Positions 8,709-17,365 are shown, numbered from the stretch's first letter. The stretch: DNA of 55,217 bases from Thermodesulfobacteriota bacterium (GCA_013154175.1 JAADCZ010000064.1:1-55217); one strand, 5' to 3'. Translations and numbers: made by a program. Notes: generated from the letters alone by a model not told the origin.

Positions 8709-9551
8709 TTACTTGAGCAACTTTAGCTGCCTTTTGGCCACCTTGGCCTGGGCACTCCTTGGATAACTCTTTACCAGCTTTTGGAGAAGGATCTTTGCAC
8801 TGTCCTTGTCACCAAGCTTGGCAAAGGCAAAGGCCTGTTTCAGCAGGGCATCGGGAACCTTGTTGCTCCGTGGATATTTCTTTATGACCTTGTTGTACTC
8901 CAGGATGGCCTCTTCATATCGAGACTGCTTATACTCACATTCACCTATCCAGAAATGTGCATTGGCCACCTTTGGGGAGTTGGGATTCTCTTTTATAAAA
9001 TCCCTGAATGCCTGCTTTGCCTCCAAATACTTCCCGAGTCTAAAGAGCCTCAGGCCCTCATCATACAAATCAATCTTCTTCTGGGGCTCCTGTGAATTTC
9101 CAGTGCCATTCACTTCAGGAGCAATCTGGGCCCCAGAAGAGCTCTGGGCCGCTACGACTGCAGGAGCAGTCGTCTTGGCCCCACTTTGCATGACCCTCTG
9201 AATCTCTTCCTTCAACTGGGCCAGTTCGCTTTCTTCTCGTTCCTGGTTATATTTCAACTGATCGACCAAACCGTTGAGGCGCATTAGCTCACTTTCAAGG
9301 CTGTCGATCCTTGCATTGAGCCTGGCAATGGACTTTCTGCTGCTTTGATCAGCTTGACCTTGAATCTCGCTAAGCTGACGCTTGAGCCCCTGCACTTCCT
9401 CATCAATCCTGTGGGTTTCCACCTGCAGCCCAGCAACATCCCTATCGAGCATGTCTATCTGGGCCTGGGGAGCGCATCCCGTCAATACAACCAAGACTAG
9501 AAGCATTACCAACTGACATAAATGGATAAAAGGAAACTTTCTCTCTCTCAT
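8709..9551 (-). CDS. cpoB: Tol-Pal system protein CpoB/YbgF, lipoprotein form
   Basis: A 280-residue protein with the CpoB layout. An N-terminal membrane segment ends in a lipobox, VVLTGCAPQ, so it is probably lipidated, unlike the soluble E. coli protein. A coiled-coil trimerisation region spans about residues 30-125. A low-complexity linker follows, then TPR repeats (about 160-280), including DLYDEGLRLFRLGKYLEA and YPRSNKVPDALLKQAFA. CpoB links peptidoglycan synthesis to outer-membrane constriction through Tol-Pal. The gene starts 11 bases after the tolB stop. No pal gene lies between the two, which is unusual for the family order. Confidence 0.88.
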   Translation of the reverse strand: MRERKFPFIHLCQLVMLLVLVVLTGCAPQAQIDMLDRDVAGLQVETHRIDEEVQGLKRQLSEIQGQADQSSRKSIARLNARIDSLESELMRLNGLVDQLKYNQEREESELAQLKEEIQRVMQSGAKTTAPAVVAAQSSSGAQIAPEVNGTGNSQEPQKKIDLYDEGLRLFRLGKYLEAKQAFRDFIKENPNSPKVANAHFWIGECEYKQSRYEEAILEYNKVIKKYPRSNKVPDALLKQAFAFAKLGDKDSAKILLQKLVKSYPRSAQAKVAKRQLKLLK

Positions 9552-9562
9552 TTTCTGACCCT

Positions 9563-10831
9563 CTACTTAAAGGTATTTGGCCCCCAAAAGGGGAAGTAGT
9601 CCCTACGGCCATATTTGACCACTAGCCTTTGATCCTGACCGTTAGCTTGCATGGCAAAAAGGTGCTTGTCGCCCCTGATTCTCGTTGAGGAAAACAGGAT
9701 TTGCCTTCCGTCTGGAGACCAAGACGGATTTTCATTGCTTCCCTCAAAGGTAAGCTGTACAGGATCTCCTCCCTGGGGTGATATGGTAAATATCTGAAAT
9801 TTTCCGTTAATCCTGCTAACGTACACTATTCTGTCCCCTGCCGGCGACCACTGTGGATCGGTGTTGTAGCTTCCCGAATAGGTCAAGCGGCGACTTTTGC
9901 CTGTGGCCACATCCATCAGGTAAAGCTGAGGCCCACCTGCCCTATCGGAGACAAAAACAATCTGTCTTCCATCTGGGGAAAAGGATGGAGATACATTGAT
10001 ACCCGGCCCCCTGGTAAGCCTGCGCAGTACCTTGCCATGCAAATCGATAAGGTATATGTCTGGACTTCCACCTTTACTTAGGGCAACTGCAAGTTTTTTA
10101 CCAGAAGGATGCCAGGCCGGTGACATATTCACCCCCTTGAAACAGGATATCCTTCTAATTTTCCCATTGGAGGTATCCTTCAGGTAAAGACAAGGCCGCC
10201 CAGTCTTGAATGCAGTAAAGGCAATATATCTGCCATCCGGGGAATAACGGGGTGACATAACAATGGTATGAAGACTCGTTTCCTGTCTAATGTCAGAACC
10301 GTCGAAACTCGCCGAATATATTTCCCTTTTGGAACCGTTATCAGATACGAAAACAATCCTGGAAAGGGTCAGACCAGGCCGGCCGGTAATGGCCAGTACA
10401 ATCTCATTGGCGAACCTGTGCCCTATCTTCTTGACATCCGATGGGCTGGCAATATATCTCCGGCCCACAAGCATGGATTGATTTGACAAGTCGAAGAGTT
10501 TCAAAATTGCAGTGATAGATTGACCGTTTCTGATAAGGTCGGTGCTGACCCTGTAATCGAGCTTTTGATCATCTGGTGGCTGCTCTGCGTTGTATACCTC
10601 AAAAAAGCCCTCGAACATCAAATCCTTGACCAGGGTTTTGACAATCTTTTCAGCCGTTTGCCTGTTTTCATAGGTAACAGGGGCCACCTGTGGAGGCTGA
10701 ACCAGTATTGGAATCTTTTCAAAGAAGGGAGAGTTTATATCTATGACGATTTTCGCATGACTGTGGCTTTCTGATATGAGGGAGAAAAACAAACAAAATA
10801 CTGCAATTATTAAGGCCTTTCTTTTTAGCAC
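9563..10831 (-). CDS. tolB: Tol-Pal system beta-propeller protein TolB
   Basis: A protein of about 422 residues with a signal peptide (KRKALIIAVFCLFFSLIS), a TolB N-terminal domain (INSPFFEKIPILV onward) and a six-bladed beta-propeller of WD40-like PD40 repeats such as SPDGRYIAFTAF, SPDGRQIVFVSDRAG and SPDGRQILFSSTR. TolB is periplasmic and binds Pal and colicin-type partners. The GTG at 10831 is chosen because AAGGGG lies eight bases upstream and it opens a proper signal peptide. A 20-codon upstream extension of the frame runs into the terminator hairpin of the preceding sulfur operon, which argues against it. Confidence 0.9.
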   Translation of the reverse strand: MLKRKALIIAVFCLFFSLISESHSHAKIVIDINSPFFEKIPILVQPPQVAPVTYENRQTAEKIVKTLVKDLMFEGFFEVYNAEQPPDDQKLDYRVSTDLIRNGQSITAILKLFDLSNQSMLVGRRYIASPSDVKKIGHRFANEIVLAITGRPGLTLSRIVFVSDNGSKREIYSASFDGSDIRQETSLHTIVMSPRYSPDGRYIAFTAFKTGRPCLYLKDTSNGKIRRISCFKGVNMSPAWHPSGKKLAVALSKGGSPDIYLIDLHGKVLRRLTRGPGINVSPSFSPDGRQIVFVSDRAGGPQLYLMDVATGKSRRLTYSGSYNTDPQWSPAGDRIVYVSRINGKFQIFTISPQGGDPVQLTFEGSNENPSWSPDGRQILFSSTRIRGDKHLFAMQANGQDQRLVVKYGRRDYFPFWGPNTFK

Positions 10832-10861
10832 GCTACATACCCCTTGTGAGAAATTGATTAG

Positions 10862-10905
10862 CCAATATAAAAGGCCCCAGCCGAATTGCAAATCGACTGG
10901 GGCCT
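10862..10905 (-). terminator. Intrinsic terminator of the YedE-TusA-DsrE operon
   Basis: Perfect nine-base arms AGGCCCCAG (10872-10880) and CTGGGGCCT (10897-10905), with extra CGA/TCG pairing inside the loop. On the minus strand the hairpin is followed by TTTTATATT. It sits 43 bases past the last gene of the sulfur cluster and 31 bases before the tolB start. Confidence 0.7.
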
Positions 10906-10947
10906 CTATTTTCCCAGATTTTATTCAGAATTATTTCTAAGGCCTAA

Positions 10948-11139
10948 CTACCACCAACTAACGGTCTGATCAGCCTCAATAATCATCTGAACTAGTTGAT
11001 CATAGTTGGGATCACCAACATAGAGTTTAAACTCGGAAGCATCCCTATCACGGCTAAGGATCTCTACGAGTTTTTTGGTATCTTCGTTGGGCTCGGACCT
11101 ATATACATGCAAGATCTTCATCTTTTTTTCTTCGCTCAT
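10948..11139 (-). CDS. Small conserved-type protein, last gene of the YedE-TusA-DsrE cluster
   Basis: A 63-residue protein starting MSEEKKMKILHVYRSEPNED and ending DQTVSWW. Size and position recall DsrH/TusB, the third partner of DsrEFH, but I cannot see convincing family identity, and it has no cysteine, so the DsrH active-site Cys is missing. The strand-helix pattern (KILHVYRS, a helix, then FKLYVGD) suggests a half-size Rossmann-like fold. The ATG at 11139 follows GGGGGAGG at eight bases, confirming that this short frame is translated. It starts 18 bases after the preceding stop. I infer a structural or partner role in the sulfur relay. Confidence 0.7.
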   Translation of the reverse strand: MSEEKKMKILHVYRSEPNEDTKKLVEILSRDRDASEFKLYVGDPNYDQLVQMIIEADQTVSWW

Positions 11140-11157
11140 CCTTTAATCCTCCCCCTG

Positions 11158-11496
11158 TTATTCTTCTGAGCAAGCCGGCGGCGGAGTCTTGCTCTGCTTG
11201 GGCAGGCCGTAAGGAATAATTACATCGGCCTCTCTCAGCCTTTCTCCCAATTCCTCAAGGCTCAACTTGGTGAGTTCTACGCCTTCTACCTCGTCGCCGA
11301 TTGTAAGGGCGTCACCCTCCATGTCCTTAATCCACTCGATATTCTCCTTTTCATAGTTGGAGAAACGGGGATATTCATTATACATGAAAACAGGATAAGC
11401 ATAATGATTCTCGACTGCGAGTCCCAATGCGGAACGCACTGCATCACCAGCATACATCCTGTTTTGCATCAAGAAGTAACATTTTTTGGATTCCAT
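11158..11496 (-). CDS. DsrE/DsrF-like protein with a C-terminal cysteine, sulfur cluster
   Basis: A 112-residue protein whose pattern (KKCYFLMQNRMYAGDAVRSA, then AYPVFMYNE) is compatible with a small DsrE/DsrF-type alpha/beta fold, though the match is weak. It has only two cysteines: Cys6 in the first strand, and Cys109 in the tail PPPACSEE. The tail cysteine on a flexible Pro-rich end resembles swinging-arm persulfide carriers such as DsrC, but this is only an analogy. An excellent ribosome site (GAGGAGG, eight bases before the ATG) confirms the start. It lies 17 bases from the DsrE-like gene. In published YTD clusters this position is occupied by a hypothetical protein. Confidence 0.75.
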   Translation of the reverse strand: MESKKCYFLMQNRMYAGDAVRSALGLAVENHYAYPVFMYNEYPRFSNYEKENIEWIKDMEGDALTIGDEVEGVELTKLSLEELGERLREADVIIPYGLPKQSKTPPPACSEE

Positions 11497-11513
11497 AACT
11501 TACGCCTCCTCTA

Positions 11514-11846
11514 TTAAAGGACCAGATATTTTCCACACTCGTCAATGATCCCACCGTGGAAGGCCTGGGTTCTCATCTGACGAGGAGTAAGGCCCTTGGG
11601 CACGTCCTTCTCAACATCATAACCTTCACAGGTGTAACTATCTGCACAAATGGCCAGGTCTTCCACATCACACATGTTGGCCAGCTTTACAAAGTCAGGA
11701 TGTTTGGTCAAATGAATTGATTTAAAGGTGAAAAACACCATAACCTTCATCCCAGCCCTCTTGGCAGCGGCGGTAACACCAACCACGTGCCTCATATGCT
11801 GGGGAGAAGTTACAAAGATTCCTAATTTGTTCGGATCGGCTGCCAT
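11514..11846 (-). CDS. DsrE-like sulfur carrier protein
   Basis: A 110-residue DsrE/peroxiredoxin-like protein. LGIFVTSPQHMRHVVGVTAAAKRAG and VMVFFTFKSIHLT are the first two strand-helix units. Cysteines lie at 59, 67, 73 and 104; Cys67 and Cys73 (LAICADSYTCEG) sit in the loop where DsrE-type proteins hold the persulfide cysteine. DsrE-family proteins accept sulfane sulfur from TusA and pass it on. GGGAGG precedes the ATG by nine bases. It is the third gene of the run yedE, tusA, dsrE, two small genes. Confidence 0.85.
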   Translation of the reverse strand: MAADPNKLGIFVTSPQHMRHVVGVTAAAKRAGMKVMVFFTFKSIHLTKHPDFVKLANMCDVEDLAICADSYTCEGYDVEKDVPKGLTPRQMRTQAFHGGIIDECGKYLVL

Positions 11847-11911
11847 TGGTATAAATCCTCCCTCTCTTTAACCTTGACGAAAAACAAACGGAACAACGCT
11901 TCTAGACGTTC

Positions 11912-12169
11912 TTATTTTTTCCTTATGTAGAAGCGCATGAAACCATCGTCTTCCTTCTCACCAAGGTACTCATGCCCTGCCCTAGCACACCAGCCAGGAA
12001 TATCGTTTCTTGAGCCTGGGTCAGTACCGAGAACCTCAAGGATTTCCCCTGAGTTTATCTTCTCTATCTCTTTCTTTGTCCTGAGAAGGGGCATAGGGCA
12101 GCTTAGTCCCTTAGCATCCAAAGTACGTGCTACCTCTAATCCGTCGGGGGCAATTTTGATGTCGCTCAT
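11912..12169 (-). CDS. TusA family sulfurtransferase
   Basis: An 85-residue TusA/SirA-type protein with the signature LDAKGLSCPMPLLRTKKEI; Cys24 of the CPxP motif is the persulfide carrier. A second cysteine, Cys61, lies in IPGWCARAGHE, also common in TusA proteins linked to YedE. TusA proteins move sulfane sulfur between rhodaneses, DsrEFH-like proteins and membrane permeases. AAGGAGG precedes the ATG by four bases. It is 51 bases downstream of yedE and 65 upstream of the DsrE-like gene, which fits direct hand-over of imported sulfur. Confidence 0.92.
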   Translation of the reverse strand: MSDIKIAPDGLEVARTLDAKGLSCPMPLLRTKKEIEKINSGEILEVLGTDPGSRNDIPGWCARAGHEYLGEKEDDGFMRFYIRKK

Positions 12170-12220
12170 GTTTCCTCCTTTTTCTATTTTTATATTTTCA
12201 GTTGCTAAACTGAAGCGAAG

Positions 12221-13567
12221 CTACATTTCTACAATAAGTTTGTTGGAGTCCTCGTTCCAATCTACGATGATATACCAAAGCCCCATTGCAAAGAATATCA
12301 AGGCGAGGGTGCCACCATATCCTAGGGCATCTGGCAAATAGAGATGAATTCCAAGTTTTGAACCCTCATGCATGGGCCCAACACCTTCCATGTGAATAGC
12401 CTTGAACCATTTGACCATTATCGCATTGGTAATTCCAAAGAATGGCACCACGAGCCACAGCTTTATCTGACCTTCACCTACACGCCACAAGGTTCCGGAT
12501 CCACATCCGCCTGCGAACATAGCACCCAGACCGAAGAGAATTCCTCCAACAATTGCGCCCCAGCCGAATGTGCCGCGCACATAGTTAACTGGGTCAAGGG
12601 TACGTCTTGCTGCTACAACTGCTTGCTCTGCGGCATCTACAACGTCCTCAAGGGTGTCTGCCAGCTCTTCATCCTTCACCTCATCAGGATCGATCTCGTC
12701 GATTACGTCACTGAGAACAGACTGCACTGCAACTGCTGAACCCCTCTGAGGCACTGCGTACTTCAGAACGGCTGCGCCCATTGCAACAACAAGGATGCTC
12801 AATGCAACAGACTTGGCCAAGGTACAGTCACCTGTCATGTGAGGCTCTCTGAATGCCTGTACCATGCACCAGCGACCTCTTTGCATAGCGTAACCCAAGC
12901 CAGCTGAGATAATTAAGATTCCGCTGAGTGAAGAGACATAATCATCGCTCTGTTTTGCGTAGTAATAGGCTCCCCAGATTACAGCGCCAAGAGATACAAG
13001 ACCTATCAAAATCTTAAGGGCATAGGGGAAATCAAAGTTACGTCCACCCGACGTACCCCAGGTGACATGCTCCATTTCCCAGTAAATGTACTTGAGGCCG
13101 ATAACGACACCGATTATCAGGCCAAGCCACATGGTAAAGCCGTTTGCGGCCAGGTTACCAATGGCGTTATACATTCCACCCACGTTACAGCCACCGGCCA
13201 GTGCAGAACCAATGCCCATGAGGACACCGGCGATTATGGCCTTAACCAATTCCCATGGTGGCGGGAACTTGAATGAAAAGTCGTTGCCCAAACAGGCCGA
13301 TATGAAGGCACCGGCCACAAAACCGATTCCAATCACGGACCCTGAACTGACAACGACACTTGCGGGCTTGGGAAATAGTCCGATTCCGTAGAGAATCCAT
13401 TCCCCCCAATTCCTGATTGCTCCTACTGCCCCCCACGGGCGCCACCAGGCCATGATAAGGATGCTCAAAAGAGCAACCAATAACCCTGTCACCGTGGCAT
13501 TCCATTCTGTCTGGCAAAGAATCTTGAAAAAATTCTTGACCTTTTCCTTGAACAAACCATCGCTCAT
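12221..13567 (-). CDS. YeeE/YedE family sulfur transporter
   Basis: A 448-residue polytopic membrane protein with about ten transmembrane helices in two related halves. Conserved cysteines are Cys127 (LAGGCNVGG), Cys234 (RGRWCMVQAF), Cys248 (MTGDCTLAKS) and Cys355 (FAGGCGSGTLWR). The paired GGC motifs are the hallmark of the TsuA/YeeE thiosulfate transporter family, where cysteines relay the substrate. An acidic insert of about 38 residues (284-322) lies between the halves. A strong purine-rich ribosome site precedes the ATG. As first gene of the sulfur operon it probably imports thiosulfate, polysulfide or another reduced sulfur species for TusA. Confidence 0.9.
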   Translation of the reverse strand: MSDGLFKEKVKNFFKILCQTEWNATVTGLLVALLSILIMAWWRPWGAVGAIRNWGEWILYGIGLFPKPASVVVSSGSVIGIGFVAGAFISACLGNDFSFKFPPPWELVKAIIAGVLMGIGSALAGGCNVGGMYNAIGNLAANGFTMWLGLIIGVVIGLKYIYWEMEHVTWGTSGGRNFDFPYALKILIGLVSLGAVIWGAYYYAKQSDDYVSSLSGILIISAGLGYAMQRGRWCMVQAFREPHMTGDCTLAKSVALSILVVAMGAAVLKYAVPQRGSAVAVQSVLSDVIDEIDPDEVKDEELADTLEDVVDAAEQAVVAARRTLDPVNYVRGTFGWGAIVGGILFGLGAMFAGGCGSGTLWRVGEGQIKLWLVVPFFGITNAIMVKWFKAIHMEGVGPMHEGSKLGIHLYLPDALGYGGTLALIFFAMGLWYIIVDWNEDSNKLIVEM

Positions 13568-13802
13568 AAGGCGCTCCCCTCCTCAAGGTGATTAGTCATA
13601 GCACAGGTTAAAGGATAAACATTGCATGAAAAGAACATTAAAGTTATTAATATTTTTTTCCAAAGTAAATTCGTGTGTACCAAAATTCACGCACTGTGTC
13701 AAGGATTAGTTGAATGACTATTCAGTTGTAAATTCACACGATTGCAGAATCTTAAAATTCTTACTTACAACTCAAAAGCCAAAATCCAGACAGGAGATCA
13801 CC

Positions 13803-16454
13803 ATGAACAAAATCTTACTTTTTTTTGCATTAGCAACTATTGCCTCCATTTTTCTAATGGGTTCTGGCCTTGCCCTCGCAAGCGACGGGGCCTCTGGAAT
13901 TTTCAAAAAGGTCCTGTCAAATGGACTTACTGCAGTTGTGAAGGAAAGTCATAGGGCGCCTGTGGTGGCAGTTCAGATATGGGTCAAGGCGGGCAGTGCC
14001 TATGAAACCGAAAAACAGGCTGGAATTACCCATCTCATAGAGCACATGATATTTAAGGGCACAGAGAAAAGAAAGCCAGGGGAGCTGGCATCTATCATAG
14101 AGTCCCTAGGGGGCACCATCAATGCCTACACCTCCTATGACTACACCGTCTATCACTGCGTGGTACCCAGGGAATATCTGTCCACGGCCCTGGATGTCCT
14201 GGATGATGCCGTGTTTCATTCCACCTTTGACCAGGATGAGCTCGAAAAGGAGAAAAAGGTTGTTCTTGAAGAGATGAAGATGCGCCAGGACAACCCCCAT
14301 GCGAGGCTCTATGAAGACCTGATGAAAATATCCTATCAGGTCTACCCATACAGACGGCCAATAATAGGCTACGAAGAGACGGTCATGGCCTTCACCAGAA
14401 AGGATATCCTCGAGTACATCGGCCAGCACTACCGACCCTGCAACATGGCTGTGATAGTTGCTGGGGATGTGACCCCAGAGGAAGCCACACAAGAGATCGA
14501 AAGGTACTTCGGCAAGGAGCAGAAACGGGAGTGTTCCCAGCCAAACTTTCCCCAGGAACCTCCCCAGACGAGCCCCAGAATGATCAGCACCTCCATGGAC
14601 TGCAACGAGGGCTACCTGGCCATGTCCTTTTCAGGTGTGCCCAACTTCAACCATCCTGATGTGCCTGCACTGGATCTGCTGTCCACATATCTTTCAGACG
14701 GGGAGAGTTCCCTTTTGGTATCCAGGCTCAAGAACCAGATGCAGCTCGTCCATTCCATTAGTGCATCTGCCTTCACCCCCATGGGCCCAGGGCTGTTTGA
14801 GATAACGGCAGACATAGATCCTCAGAATCTCGAGAGGGCACTTGTTGGAATCTTGTCGGAGACTTTCAGGGTAAAAGATCAGGAGATCTCCCAAAAGGAG
14901 CTGGAAAAGGCAAAAACCCAGCTCATCACCGACTTCCTCTTCAGTCAGGAGACCATGGAGGGAGAGGCTAGAAAGCTTGGAGTCTTCCAAATCCTTGCAG
15001 GGGATGCCTCAAAGGAGATGGAATACATTGAAAAAATCAAGCAGCTTACTGCTAAAGATCTCTTGGAAGTGGCTAGAAAGTACCTCGTCCCAGAAAGACT
15101 GAACCTTTCACTGGTCTTTCCAGAGGCCACCCCTGCCAATTTTGACGATAAAGACCTTCAAAAGGTGTTGATGGAAGCTGCAGCCGGCGGTGCCATACTA
15201 GCTGATCAAGACCTTGGCCCAAAGAGCAATGTACAACGATTCACCATAGGAAACGGTGTTACACTCTTGTGTCTCGAGGCCCACGACCTGCCCACCGTTG
15301 GTGTGCGTATAGTGATGCCAGGAGGCCTCAGGTACGAAACTCCTGCAACGAATGGCATCTTCAACATGCTGGCCAAGGCCTGGACAAAGGGCACAACCCT
15401 TCATAACGCCCAGACACTTTCTGAAATCATTGATGGAATGGGCGCAGAAATAAACGGATTCTCCGGGCAAAACTCCTTTGGTCTGAAGGCAAGGTTCACC
15501 AGCGACGCCTTCAAAAGGGGCCTTGCCCTTTTGACAGAGATTCTTCTGTCCCCATCCTTTCCAGAAAAGGAAATAGAGAAACTCAAACCCCAGATCCTTG
15601 CCAGGATCAAACAGCAAGACGACTACATGCCATCTGTGGCAATCAGGGAGTTCAAGAAACTGCTTTTTGCCCCACACCCCTACAGCATGAACATCTTGGG
15701 AACGCCAGAGAATGTTCTCAGATTCTCCAGGGAGGACCTACTCACCACTTACAACAACTATGTGGTTCCAGACAGGGCCATAATCGCCGTTGTGGGTGAC
15801 TTTGATACGAAGGCCCTCAAGTCAGAGCTTTCAACCCTTCTGAGCAGATGGGAAAACATGGCAGAGGGCTTTTTGCCCTCTCCGCCTGCACCAGAGGTGC
15901 TCTCGACCCCAAAAGTTGTAAACATCCACAGACAGAAGGAGCAGGAACACATGGTCCTGGGCTTCATGGGGCCATCTGTAACCAGTCGGGACCGCTACTC
16001 AGTGGAGGTCCTCAACGCCATACTCGCCGGACAAGGAGGCAGACTCTTCAGAGACCTTCGTGACAAGCAGTCCCTTGCCTACGCTGTCACTTCCCTGTTG
16101 AATCTTGGAGTGGATTATGGTTTTATCGCCGCCTACATAGCCTGTTCACCAGAGAAGAAAAAGATTGCCCAGAAGGGTTTGTGGAAGGAACTTTACAGCA
16201 TACAGGAAGACCTTCCCTCCCAGGCCGAGGTGGACAGGGCCAAGAACTGGTTGATTGGACGGTACCAGATTTCATTGCAGACCCCAGGGGCCAAGGCCAT
16301 GAACATGGCCATAAACGAACTTCTAGGGCTGGGGTATGACTTTTCCTCGAGGTACCCGGAACTTATTAGGCAGGTTACCCCTGAAGACGTCAGACTCGCT
16401 GCCAAGAGATACTTTAATTCCCAAGCCTATGTATTGGTAACCGTTGGACCATGA
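13803..16454 (+). CDS. Tandem M16 (insulinase-type) zinc peptidase, exported
   Basis: An 883-residue protein with a signal peptide (MNKILLFFALATIASIFLMG and Ala-rich cleavage region). The N-terminal M16 half carries the inverted zinc motif HLIEH at about residue 77 and the downstream glutamates in KKVVLEEMKMRQ. The C-terminal half (from about residue 480) keeps the M16 fold but lacks HxxEH, so it is the non-catalytic half of a clam-shell peptidase. The ATG at 13803 is chosen because AGGAG lies six bases upstream and the signal peptide starts there; a longer open frame from 13710 has neither. Location is presumably periplasmic. nadK follows three bases after the stop. Confidence 0.9.
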   Translation: MNKILLFFALATIASIFLMGSGLALASDGASGIFKKVLSNGLTAVVKESHRAPVVAVQIWVKAGSAYETEKQAGITHLIEHMIFKGTEKRKPGELASIIESLGGTINAYTSYDYTVYHCVVPREYLSTALDVLDDAVFHSTFDQDELEKEKKVVLEEMKMRQDNPHARLYEDLMKISYQVYPYRRPIIGYEETVMAFTRKDILEYIGQHYRPCNMAVIVAGDVTPEEATQEIERYFGKEQKRECSQPNFPQEPPQTSPRMISTSMDCNEGYLAMSFSGVPNFNHPDVPALDLLSTYLSDGESSLLVSRLKNQMQLVHSISASAFTPMGPGLFEITADIDPQNLERALVGILSETFRVKDQEISQKELEKAKTQLITDFLFSQETMEGEARKLGVFQILAGDASKEMEYIEKIKQLTAKDLLEVARKYLVPERLNLSLVFPEATPANFDDKDLQKVLMEAAAGGAILADQDLGPKSNVQRFTIGNGVTLLCLEAHDLPTVGVRIVMPGGLRYETPATNGIFNMLAKAWTKGTTLHNAQTLSEIIDGMGAEINGFSGQNSFGLKARFTSDAFKRGLALLTEILLSPSFPEKEIEKLKPQILARIKQQDDYMPSVAIREFKKLLFAPHPYSMNILGTPENVLRFSREDLLTTYNNYVVPDRAIIAVVGDFDTKALKSELSTLLSRWENMAEGFLPSPPAPEVLSTPKVVNIHRQKEQEHMVLGFMGPSVTSRDRYSVEVLNAILAGQGGRLFRDLRDKQSLAYAVTSLLNLGVDYGFIAAYIACSPEKKKIAQKGLWKELYSIQEDLPSQAEVDRAKNWLIGRYQISLQTPGAKAMNMAINELLGLGYDFSSRYPELIRQVTPEDVRLAAKRYFNSQAYVLVTVGP

Positions 16455-16457
16455 CAG

Positions 16458-17282
16458 ATGCTTAAACGTATCAGTCTCACAGTAAAGCACGACTCGGAAC
16501 AGGCTGAGGAAATTGCCAGGAAGGTGGAGGCGTTCCTGCGTCTCCACGAGGTGGATGTGTCCCGAAACGGCATCAGACCCGATGACGAGGCCGTTGTGGT
16601 CGTGGGGGGCGATGGCACATTGCTGCACGTGGCTGCAAAGGCCTTTGAACGGGACCTCCCACTGCTTGGCATCAATGCCGGAGGGCTCGGATTCCTCACC
16701 GAGGTACACACCGATGAAATGGACGAGGCCCTCGAAAGACTGGTTACTGGCTCATTTGAACTCGACAAGAGAATGGTTCTTGCCGTCAGTGTCCAGGACG
16801 AAAAGGGAGGGGTTGTAAGGCAATATACGGCACTCAACGAGGCAGTGATAACCAAGGGGGCCCTTTCCAAAATAATCCGAATAAATACCTGGGCAGACGG
16901 CAGTTTCCTCACCACCTACCGGGGAGACGGACTGATAATTTCCACTGCCACTGGCTCGACAGGCTATAACCTTTCGGCTGGAGGGCCGATAATCCACCCG
17001 AAAATAGAGGTTATGGTGCTGACCCCTATTTGCCCCTTTGCACTCAGTGCTAGGCCCCTGATTCTCTCTGGCTCATCCACGATAAAGGTAGAAGTGCAGG
17101 ACATACAACAAGAGGTCTGTCTCGACATAGATGGTCAGACAGGCATTGAACTTCAGAAGGGTTATGTCATTACGGTCTCGAGACAGAAGGGTTATCTAAA
17201 GCTCGTAAAGTCTCCCCACAGGGACTATTTCACAATACTCAGGGAAAAGCTCGGCTGGACCAGGGCCATTCCAATCCCCTGA
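16458..17282 (+). CDS. nadK: NAD kinase
   Basis: A 274-residue NAD kinase. VVVVGGDGTLLHVAAKA carries the GGDGT ATP/NAD motif with its catalytic Asp. NEAVITKGA and TATGSTGYNLSAGGPI are the conserved NAD-binding loop and glycine-rich region. It phosphorylates NAD to NADP in the cytoplasm. Its ATG comes three bases after the M16 peptidase stop and has no obvious ribosome site, so translation is probably coupled. A strong hairpin terminator begins at its stop codon. Confidence 0.95.
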   Translation: MLKRISLTVKHDSEQAEEIARKVEAFLRLHEVDVSRNGIRPDDEAVVVVGGDGTLLHVAAKAFERDLPLLGINAGGLGFLTEVHTDEMDEALERLVTGSFELDKRMVLAVSVQDEKGGVVRQYTALNEAVITKGALSKIIRINTWADGSFLTTYRGDGLIISTATGSTGYNLSAGGPIIHPKIEVMVLTPICPFALSARPLILSGSSTIKVEVQDIQQEVCLDIDGQTGIELQKGYVITVSRQKGYLKLVKSPHRDYFTILREKLGWTRAIPIP

Positions 17283-17322
17283 AAAAACTTGGCCCAGACT
17301 AAAACCTCTGTCTGGGCCTTTT
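17282..17322. terminator. Bidirectional intrinsic terminator
   Basis: Perfect nine-base stem GGCCCAGAC (17291-17299) / GTCTGGGCC (17310-17318) with a ten-base loop. On the plus strand TTTT follows; on the minus strand AAGTTTTTT follows. It can end both the nadK transcript and the convergent DUF948-YtxH transcript. Confidence 0.85.
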
Positions 17323-17365
17323 CAATTCACGGGTATTAGGCAAAATCCTCAACCAATAAGAGGCA

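Noticed and set aside
10832..10891. Longer TolB with 20 extra residues
   Set aside because: The extension runs over the terminator hairpin of the upstream operon, lacks a ribosome site and spoils the signal peptide; the GTG at 10831 has AAGGGG at good spacing.
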